Below, piece by piece: positions 58,478 to 64,000 of a DNA stretch of 64,000 nt; position 1 is the first letter of the stretch; every line of letters starts with the position of its first letter. The DNA comes from Scandinavium goeteborgense (GTDB lineage: Bacteria; Pseudomonadota; Gammaproteobacteria; Enterobacterales; Enterobacteriaceae). Where the stretch lies: positions 2,399,177 through 2,463,176 of the forward strand of contig NZ_CP054058.1 of assembly GCF_003935895.2 (NCBI RefSeq). Direction: 5' to 3'. The notes under the pieces were generated by a model that saw only the letters and a list, made by a program, of their open reading frames with translations, was not told the origin of the DNA and did no database searches. The translations under genes were made by a program, and so were the position numbers.

Positions 58478-58576
58478 CTACTTCTTCGGCGCTTGGGCCG
58501 GTGCAGGTTTCGGTTGTGGTTTTGGCTGCATACGAGGCGGCATATGATCCTGAACACGAACCGACTGCTCGCTCAT
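58478..58576 (-). CDS. Pro-rich 32-residue protein
   Basis: ATG 58576 behind CAGGAGATAAA encodes MSEQSVRVQDHMPPRMQPKP and a QPKPAPAQAPKK tail. It is the first gene of the minus-strand cassette, 25 bp before the two-helix protein. The strong ribosome site supports real translation. A longer in-frame reading to 58708 lacks such a site. Confidence 0.55.
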   Translation of the reverse strand: MSEQSVRVQDHMPPRMQPKPQPKPAPAQAPKK

Positions 58577-58739
58577 TTTATCTCCTGAAATTGTCTGTGG
58601 AATAAACAATTTATCAGTTTCCTTTGTCTGTGGAAAGCAGGGAAACCACGCGCCGGGCGTGGATAAATATCCCGGCTCTATTAAGTCGCCTAGTGCGGCT
58701 TTTTTCATACCTCAGTCGCTTCACCGAGGCGGCTTAGTT

Positions 58740-58823
58740 ATGACAACCGGCGGCCATCCACCGCCAGAGATTAAGCGCAGAAGTCTTTCACGTTCAGCAG
58801 CCCAGCTTACGGGCAAGAGGTAA
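58740..58823 (+). CDS. Possible 27-residue peptide
   Basis: ATG 58740 to TAA 58823 encodes MTTGGHPPPEIKRRSLSRSA and a basic end; it stops 5 bp before the next start. No strong ribosome site. Listed only as tentative. Confidence 0.3.
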   Translation: MTTGGHPPPEIKRRSLSRSAAQLTGKR

Positions 58824-58828
58824 TTATC

Positions 58829-59035
58829 ATGTCAATAATGCACTACGGCACCCAAACAGTATGCCGCGCTGCTATACAGCCCGGAATGCTCATCAAGCAC
58901 CACGACAGCACCTGGACCGCATCAGCGAACGTCCGGGGGTGTCTCTATCTGCACCGAGGCTATGAGCGCACCTACACCAGAGAGTTATTGGTAGAGGTGT
59001 ATCTCGACGGGCGCGGTGACGGACTAAAGCACTGA
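58829..59035 (+). CDS. Small conserved-type phage protein
   Basis: A 68-residue protein (MSIMHYGTQTVCRAAIQPGM; RGYERTYTRELLVEVYLDGR) with AGAGG before the ATG. Probably an early left-operon gene; no function recognised. It converges with the minus-strand gene at 59040 with a 4-bp gap. Confidence 0.6.
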   Translation: MSIMHYGTQTVCRAAIQPGMLIKHHDSTWTASANVRGCLYLHRGYERTYTRELLVEVYLDGRGDGLKH

Positions 59036-59039
59036 TAGA

Positions 59040-59354
59040 TTACTTATTTGGTCCATGCGGAGCCAGGCTGAATTGAAGGGTGTAAACCTTTCCGTCAGGG
59101 GCTTTGAAATCGACTTCAAATGAGTTCGGTGGGTTGAAGGGATCTGGAGCATTCCTGGCTATACACGTCGACCGCCACGCTATATGACCATTTCTTTCTT
59201 CACCAAGAGAGCGAGACTTCCACCAGTCATACCATGACTGGTCTGTAGGTTGGTCACTCCCCTTTTCTCTTACATACCAATGATTCCGTTTCGATCGCTT
59301 ACCCATTTCAGCTGTCGGGTACATCGGGGACGGAAGCTTCTTATCTATCAGCAT
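59040..59354 (-). CDS. Hypothetical protein antisense to the left operon
   Basis: A 104-residue soluble protein rich in Trp and Lys (WYVREKGSDQPTDQSWYDWW; PNSFEVDFKAPDGKVYTLQF). AAAGG lies upstream of ATG 59354. Opposite to the surrounding genes, which suggests a moron. The start is uncertain. Confidence 0.5.
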   Translation of the reverse strand: MLIDKKLPSPMYPTAEMGKRSKRNHWYVREKGSDQPTDQSWYDWWKSRSLGEERNGHIAWRSTCIARNAPDPFNPPNSFEVDFKAPDGKVYTLQFSLAPHGPNK

Positions 59355-59428
59355 CAGACGGGCCTTTTATATGCATACGCTAGATGTGCATTTTGGTCAT
59401 TCTCATACTTGTTAATCAAGGAAAAAAC

Positions 59429-60424
59429 ATGAGCGACTTAGCCCTTATTGAAATCAAACCTGACCAGGCACCGGTGCTTTACACCCCGAACGGCCTGGAA
59501 GCTTTCCTTGAGCAAATCCGCCAGGCAGTGAACGAAGTGCCTGACCTTTCCACTAAGAAGGGTCGTGACCGCGTAGCCTCTCTGGCGGCGCAGGTATCAC
59601 GTAGCAAGACGGCAATCGAGAAGCCGGGCCGCGAGTATCTGAAGCGCCTGAAAGAAGCGGTGAAGCCCGCCGAAGTCGAAATTAAGCGCTTCGTTGATGC
59701 CTGCGACGAATTACGTGATGCAACCCGCCGCCCGCTCACCGAATGGGAAGCAGAGCAGGAAAAAATTCGTGTGGAAGAAGAATTTAATGCTATGCACGAA
59801 GAAGCTCTTGTGATGAACAGGATGTTCGATGATCAGCGTGCCACGCAGATAGAAGCAGACCATGAAATGGCCCTGCTGATGAACGATAAGTTCGACCGTG
59901 ACCGCGAAGAACAGCGCCGCCTGGCAGAACAGGCTCAGCGCGAACGTGACGATCGGTTAAAGCAGGAAGCCGCCGAGCAGGCCAAACGCGATGCAGAAGA
60001 AAAGCACAAAGCAGAGCTCGAAGCAGCTGCGCGACGTGAGGCTGAGGCAAAAGAAGCAGTTCAGCTAGCTGAATGGCAGAGGAAGCAGGCTGAAGAGCAA
60101 GCTGAACAGGCTAAGCAAGCGGCCGCCGCCCGCGCAGAACGTGAGAAGCAGGAAGCCATTGCGGCAGAACAACGCCGGGCTCAGGAAGAAGCTGATCGCA
60201 TTAAGCGCGAAGCCGAAGCAAAGGAAGCGGCCCGGCTGGCAGAAGAGAAACGCATCGCTGATGAAACCGCTAAGCGTGAAGCCGACGTGAAGCATCGCAA
60301 GGCCGTCGGCACCGATATCGTCAATGCTCTCACCGTAAATACCAGTCTGACCCGCGAGCAAGCTATCGAAGTGCTTACGGCGTTGAAAGATGGCTTGGTT
60401 CCACGCACCAAAATTCATTACTGA
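59429..60424 (+). CDS. Long coiled-coil protein (TolA-like composition)
   Basis: A 331-residue protein. Residues 1-110 form a globular head (IKPDQAPVLYTPNGLEAFLE; TKKGRDRVASLAAQVSRSKT). Residues 110-285 are an almost pure Ala/Glu/Lys/Arg/Gln helix, and the end (AVGTDIVNALTVNTSLTREQ) is a short conserved tail. TolA resemblance is compositional only. Such genes precede recombination genes in many enteric phages; a role in recombination or replication is possible. ATG 59429 chosen by the conserved start. Confidence 0.7.
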   Translation: MSDLALIEIKPDQAPVLYTPNGLEAFLEQIRQAVNEVPDLSTKKGRDRVASLAAQVSRSKTAIEKPGREYLKRLKEAVKPAEVEIKRFVDACDELRDATRRPLTEWEAEQEKIRVEEEFNAMHEEALVMNRMFDDQRATQIEADHEMALLMNDKFDRDREEQRRLAEQAQRERDDRLKQEAAEQAKRDAEEKHKAELEAAARREAEAKEAVQLAEWQRKQAEEQAEQAKQAAAARAEREKQEAIAAEQRRAQEEADRIKREAEAKEAARLAEEKRIADETAKREADVKHRKAVGTDIVNALTVNTSLTREQAIEVLTALKDGLVPRTKIHY

Positions 60425-60432
60425 GGTGACTC

Positions 60433-60603
60433 ATGACACTCGAAACCACCGTCAAAGCCAGCAAGCTTGCCCGGCGTAAGTTCACACAGTCTGCGCTTTA
60501 TTACCGTGAGAAAGGAAACCGCAAGATGATGCGGATCGAACTCAACCTTGCGCGCTTTGAGGTCGCCAATCAGCGCTACTTCCTCGGCCCTGCACCGTTC
60601 TGA
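60433..60603 (+). CDS. Small basic phage protein
   Basis: A 56-residue protein (MTLETTVKASKLARRKFTQS; MRIELNLARFEVANQRYFLG) located 8 bp after the coiled-coil gene and 8 bp before erf. GAGGTGA precedes the ATG. Co-transcribed with recombination genes; function unknown. Confidence 0.65.
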   Translation: MTLETTVKASKLARRKFTQSALYYREKGNRKMMRIELNLARFEVANQRYFLGPAPF

Positions 60604-60611
60604 GGTTCATT

Positions 60612-61238
60612 ATGGAAAACAAGAAGGTATATGCGGCAATCAGTGGGGTTGCCGCGCAGCTGGCTGAGCAAGGGATTCAGAAGGCCCGAAAACAAGGTAG
60701 CCAGGTTAACTATGCGTTTCGTGGTATTGACGACGTTTACAACGCATTGGCCCCTGCTCTGGTTAAACACAAGCTTGTGATACTTCCTCGCTATACGGAA
60801 CGAACGAGTGTAGAGCGAGTGAGTAAAAGCGGCGGCGCGTTATTCTACATCACGGTGCGCGGGGACTTTGACTTCGTCAGCACGGAGGACGGAAGCGTCC
60901 ACTCGGTCACAACCTATGGCGAGGCTATGGATAGCGGAGACAAGGCCACAAACAAGGCTATGTCGATCGCTTACAAGTACGCTGCATTTCAGGCCTTCTG
61001 CATTCCGACAGAAGAAACAGCCATTGATGCTGACGCGTATGCCCACCAGGTTCAACCTGCCGATGCCGATCAAATCCTGTCCGAATTTACCCAGTACGCC
61101 AGTACTGAGAATGATGGGAAGAAACTGCAGGAACGTTATGCCGAAACCTGGACGCGGCTTAACGGTTACGCAGATCACCAGGCTAAATGCAAAGACGTAA
61201 CCGGCATTCGAATTAAAGAACTGAAACAGGTGGTATAA
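60612..61238 (+). CDS. ERF-family single-strand annealing recombinase
   Basis: A 208-residue Erf-type protein (QGSQVNYAFRGIDDVYNALA; PALVKHKLVILPRYTER; TTYGEAMDSGDKATNKAMSI; AYKYAAFQAFCIPTEE). It anneals complementary single strands for circularisation and recombination, as P22 Erf does. NinB and RusA in the right operon would assist and resolve. Confidence 0.92.
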   Translation: MENKKVYAAISGVAAQLAEQGIQKARKQGSQVNYAFRGIDDVYNALAPALVKHKLVILPRYTERTSVERVSKSGGALFYITVRGDFDFVSTEDGSVHSVTTYGEAMDSGDKATNKAMSIAYKYAAFQAFCIPTEETAIDADAYAHQVQPADADQILSEFTQYASTENDGKKLQERYAETWTRLNGYADHQAKCKDVTGIRIKELKQVV

Positions 61239-61276
61239 GCCGCCTTCCCTTACTGGACGGCCCCGCCGTTACCGCT

Positions 61277-61558
61277 ATGAAACCAGAATCGATCCTGAAC
61301 ATTCTGCGCAAAGACGCGCGGAACAACATCACTGCGTTCCACCGTTCACAGACAGCGCGCGGGGCTCGAGCCCATACAGCCGGGATAACACTCAACTATC
61401 ACGAACCCTATTACGAGGGGTGGGCGCCAGCTCTGGAGATGCAGGAGGTGTTCATCACCCCTGCAGCCCTGTCTCAGATTGAACAGCACCTGGCCATGGA
61501 GGTTTGGGGCAACGGAACAATCGGCGGCCGTATTTACCGTTTGAAGGAGGCGCAATGA
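61277..61558 (+). CDS. Hypothetical left-operon protein
   Basis: A 93-residue protein (MKPESILNILRKDARNNITA; GITLNYHEPYYEGWAPALEM). Its stop overlaps the next start (ATGA). No family recognised. Confidence 0.6.
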   Translation: MKPESILNILRKDARNNITAFHRSQTARGARAHTAGITLNYHEPYYEGWAPALEMQEVFITPAALSQIEQHLAMEVWGNGTIGGRIYRLKEAQ

Positions 61559-62019
61559 GATGTGAACGCTGGCAGGAGTGGGAAACGAAGTTTCTGCAAG
61601 AAGTGGGAGGCTCTATGCCCATTCACCTCATCGCTGAGAAGCTGGAGCGGTCAAACGGCTCCATTTACAGCAAAGCTGCGGCAATCGGTGTCGACCTGAT
61701 TGATTTGCGTCGTGGGCGCCCCTGGACAAAAGCAGAGGAATTTATGTTTGGTCATTTTTCATGTGAAGAAATAGCGGAGGCAACCCGACGCACCATCGCC
61801 TCGGTACGTTGCAAGCGCCATAAGCTGGAGAAGGAAAACGGCGGATCACTCATTCCCGCCTGGACGCGTGACGAGCTTGAACTGCTCTGGCGCCACAACA
61901 ACGCCCGGGTGGCAGAGCTAACCGGTCGCAGTATTGAGGAAGTTGGCGATCGTCGGCTGCAGGCCAACATTGAGCGGAAGGGATGGGACATGAAAGATCC
62001 GGAACAGGAGGTCGCATGA
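61555..62019 (+). CDS. SANT/Myb-like repeat DNA-binding protein
   Basis: A 154-residue protein with three similar units: W-E-T-K-F near the start (then LIAEKLERSNGSIYSKAAAI), PWTKAEEFMFGHFSCEEIAE with TIASVRCKRHKL, and AWTRDELELLWRHNNARVAE with SIEEVGDRRLQA. Each ends in a helix that fits HTH/SANT recognition. AAGGAGG precedes the ATG. Likely binds phage or host DNA; role unknown. Coupled on both sides by ATGA overlaps. Confidence 0.65.
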   Translation: MRCERWQEWETKFLQEVGGSMPIHLIAEKLERSNGSIYSKAAAIGVDLIDLRRGRPWTKAEEFMFGHFSCEEIAEATRRTIASVRCKRHKLEKENGGSLIPAWTRDELELLWRHNNARVAELTGRSIEEVGDRRLQANIERKGWDMKDPEQEVA

Positions 62020-63464
62020 GCATCCCTCAAGTTGTCAGTTTCTCAGGTGGTAGAACCTCGGCTCATCTCGTCCATTTAATGGAGCAACGGAGACTAGCTG
62101 GCGAAGAGGTTCACTACGTTTACATGGACACCGGGGCCGAACATAAAGGGACCTACGAGTTCATCAAGAAGGTTGCGCGCGAGTGGTCGATAAACCTGAT
62201 CTGCCTCCGGGTAAAGGTTAACCCTGAGCTCGGTAAAGCAAACAGTTACTCAGTGGTCTCGCTGGATGAAATAGGCCCCGATCTTCAACCATGGAAGGAT
62301 GTCTGCGAAAAATACGGTACACCATACGTTCACGGCGCATTCTGCACGCGCACGATGAAAATGGAGGTTTATGAAAGATTTTGTCGGGATACATTCGGCC
62401 AGTACCACACATGGATTGGTATTCGTGCTGACGAGCAGCGCAGGTTAAAGCCACGGGATGGCGTCAGTTATCTGGCAGATATAAGCGACTTTGATAAACA
62501 AGACATTCTCGACTGGTGGAAGGATCAGCCGTTTGATCTTGGCATTCCTGAGCACCTTGGCAACTGCGTTTTCTGTATCAAGAAAGGAATTAATAAGGTC
62601 GCCCTCGCCACCCGCGACGAGCCGGAGCTCGCCGCTGAATTCTGGAGCCTGATTACAGACCCTTCCGTTAGAATTGTGGAACGCCGCCAGCAGGAAAACA
62701 AAATCATGTACCGCGGCAACAACTCGCTTGAGAGCGTAATCGCAATGTTCTCCGATAGCTCGCGCGAAGATATTGCAGCGACAATAAAAGGTGGTGGCGG
62801 GTATGACCCAAACTCATGTACCGAAAGCTGTGAAGCTCTGACGTGCGAAGTAGGTGATATTCCTGAGCAAGAGGCAGAAGAGCCCATGGAAGAAGAGAGT
62901 CAAATCTCGATCCGCGCTGGATATGGAGGAAGTAACACTCCGGCAGAACAACGCGACCTCTGGCGTACTCCACCCGCACTTTTCACTTCACTGGATGCTG
63001 AATTCTGCTTTCAGCTCGACGCAGCAGCAGCGCCTCAAAACGCGCTATGCCGTCACTTCATAACCCTCGAGCAGAACACACTAGAGACGTCGTGGAGCGA
63101 TTACCTGAGCGTTCCCGGTTACGTCTGGCTGAATCCGCCTTATAGCGACATCACACCATTCGTGAAAAAAGCCGCGGCTGAGAGCGCCAACCAGATCGGC
63201 ACCGTCATGCTTGTTCCTGCGGATACCTCGGTCGGATGGTTCCGTGAGGCTATCGAGACCGCAAGTGAAGTGCGCTTCATCACTGCCGGGAGGCTCGCAT
63301 TTATCAACCCGATCACCAAAAAGCCTGTCAGCGGTAATAACAAGGGCAGCATGCTGATTATCTGGCGACCGTTCCCACGGACGCATTGCCAGTTCACCGC
63401 AGTTGAGCGTGACGAATTGATGACATTTGGCGCGAAACTTCTCGTCCGACGGGAGGCTGCATGA
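62016..63464 (+). CDS. PAPS-reductase-like / N6-adenine methyltransferase fusion
   Basis: A 482-residue two-domain protein. Residues 1 to about 290 are PAPS-reductase/PP-loop type: SFSGGRTSAHL (8-18) is the ATP-binding loop, and cysteines occur in HGAFCTRTMK and NCVFCIKKG (184/187). Residues about 310-475 match the phage DNA N-6-adenine-methyltransferase family, with DLWRTPPALFTSLDAEF and the catalytic NPPY at 373-376. The first domain may supply or gate a DNA modification as in DndC-like chemistry, while the second methylates adenine. Fusion in one chain is seen directly; combined function is inference. Confidence 0.8.
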   Translation: MSIPQVVSFSGGRTSAHLVHLMEQRRLAGEEVHYVYMDTGAEHKGTYEFIKKVAREWSINLICLRVKVNPELGKANSYSVVSLDEIGPDLQPWKDVCEKYGTPYVHGAFCTRTMKMEVYERFCRDTFGQYHTWIGIRADEQRRLKPRDGVSYLADISDFDKQDILDWWKDQPFDLGIPEHLGNCVFCIKKGINKVALATRDEPELAAEFWSLITDPSVRIVERRQQENKIMYRGNNSLESVIAMFSDSSREDIAATIKGGGGYDPNSCTESCEALTCEVGDIPEQEAEEPMEEESQISIRAGYGGSNTPAEQRDLWRTPPALFTSLDAEFCFQLDAAAAPQNALCRHFITLEQNTLETSWSDYLSVPGYVWLNPPYSDITPFVKKAAAESANQIGTVMLVPADTSVGWFREAIETASEVRFITAGRLAFINPITKKPVSGNNKGSMLIIWRPFPRTHCQFTAVERDELMTFGAKLLVRREAA

Positions 63465-63685
63465 AGCTAACGACCACTGAGCAAGAGAACGCCCTATGCG
63501 CCACAGCACGGAACTGCAATGACGAACTGAAGGCCGCGATGAAGCAGAAGCCCAAGCCAAAGTTCGACACCGTCAGCAGGCCGTTACTGGCCAAGCATTA
63601 CGAAAAGCTAAAGGGACTCGGTGTCCCTTTTGTTTTGTTCATCTACACCATAGGCCGGATTAACGGCCAGTTCAGGGAGCATTGA
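63461..63685 (+). CDS. Small phage protein
   Basis: A 74-residue protein (TTTEQENALCATARNCNDEL; GVPFVLFIYTIGRINGQFRE) whose ATG overlaps the preceding stop (ATGA). No family recognised; part of the left operon. Confidence 0.6.
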   Translation: MKLTTTEQENALCATARNCNDELKAAMKQKPKPKFDTVSRPLLAKHYEKLKGLGVPFVLFIYTIGRINGQFREH

Positions 63686-63686
63686 T

Positions 63687-63905
63687 ATGGCCGACATCGT
63701 TGATTCAGCAGCTGAAATTGAAGAGTTACAACGTAACAACGCCCTCGCCGCTCACCGACTAAACCGCAACGCCGTATCAGCTGAACATTGCAGTGAATGC
63801 GGCGAAGACATCCCGGCGCCGCGGCGCGCTGCCGTTCCCGGCTGCCAGACATGCGCTGAATGCCAAAGCATTATCGAATTGAGGAATAAACAGCGAGGTG
63901 CGTGA
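63687..63905 (+). CDS. TraR/DksA-type zinc-finger protein
   Basis: A 72-residue protein with the C4 zinc finger (HCSECGEDIPAPRRAAVPGC, then TCAECQ) at the C-terminal half. It belongs to the short TraR/YbiI class, which can bind the secondary channel of RNA polymerase and modulate transcription. Starts 1 bp after the upstream stop. Confidence 0.88.
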   Translation: MADIVDSAAEIEELQRNNALAAHRLNRNAVSAEHCSECGEDIPAPRRAAVPGCQTCAECQSIIELRNKQRGA

Positions 63906-64000
63906 TGTTTGCACTCATTCAAAGAGGTCAGATTTACGCTGACCAGCACGGTTGGCCCGTACTAATTAACAGCAGCACATCAGAAATAGTCCGCTACTGG
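63905..64000 (+). CDS. Hypothetical phage protein, truncated by the window edge
   Basis: ATG 63905 overlaps the previous stop (TGATG) and reads MFALIQRGQIYADQHGWPVL and on through the last base. The rest lies outside the window. Similar small left-operon proteins exist in enteric prophages; no function assigned. Confidence 0.55.
   Translation, partial: MFALIQRGQIYADQHGWPVLINSSTSEIVRYW

Overview
The window is chromosomal DNA of a Gram-negative enteric bacterium (order Enterobacterales, family Enterobacteriaceae by gene content and order). The first 21 kb match the Escherichia-type block paa - paaZ - tynA - feaB/feaR - ydbL/ynbE/ydbH - ldhA - hslJ - ydbJ, but with insertions that do not fit an E. 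coli K-12 type arrangement. I cannot fix the genus from the sequence alone; Enterobacter, Lelliottia, Leclercia, Kluyvera or Citrobacter relatives would all fit.

Region 1 (1-7 kb) is phenylacetate catabolism: paaABCDEFG on the minus strand (paaG cut by the window edge) diverging from paaZ. Region 2 (7-15.2 kb) feeds it. TynA oxidises phenylethylamine in the periplasm, FeaB oxidises phenylacetaldehyde to phenylacetate and FeaR is the activator. Between tynA and feaB lie a membrane diguanylate cyclase, an IprA/Crp-like regulator and a RelE/HigB-type toxin-antitoxin pair with two operator-like repeats. Region 3 (15.2-21.3 kb) holds ydbL-ynbE-ydbH (envelope), ldhA, hslJ and ydbJ. It also holds a striking insertion: a 53-bp copy of the ldhA 3' end plus terminator flanks a decayed Hcp/toxin-44 type VI effector and an intact presumptive membrane immunity gene. 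A second effector-immunity pair (CHAP-like amidase plus DUF3828 protein) follows at 21.5-22.3 kb.

Region 4 (about 22.9 kb to the end) is one side of a lambdoid-regulated, contractile-tailed (myovirus-type) prophage whose integrase end is outside the window. From left to right: an SRAP peptidase-like gene, a LexA-boxed UmuD'-like gene and an acyltransferase (likely lysogenic conversion). Then, on the minus strand, come tail fibre, baseplate, tape measure, tube, sheath, neck, capsid, protease-scaffold, portal and terminase. A pinholin/SAR-endolysin/Rz/Rz1 lysis cassette, Q, RusA, NinB/NinE-like genes, a DnaC-like loader, an O-like initiator with five internal iterons, cII and cro follow. On the plus strand lie cI and, immediately downstream, a two-gene nucleotidyltransferase-like operon in the position of lambda rexAB. 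OR-like and OL-like regions each hold three copies of the same 14-bp operator motif. The left operon holds an antisense membrane-protein cassette with two Pro-rich mini-proteins, a coiled-coil protein, an ERF annealing protein, a SANT-like repeat protein, and a PAPS-reductase/N6-adenine-methyltransferase fusion.

The best candidates for something undescribed are the cI-linked nucleotidyltransferase operon (55845-57247), the 2-TM/Pro-rich peptide cassette (57893-58576), the LexA-controlled pre-trimmed UmuD'-like protein (23636-23956), the PAPS-reductase/methyltransferase fusion (62016-63464) and the ldhA-terminator-flanked effector cargo (19611-20560). All functional statements rest on reading the sequence and on recalled family knowledge; no database search was run.
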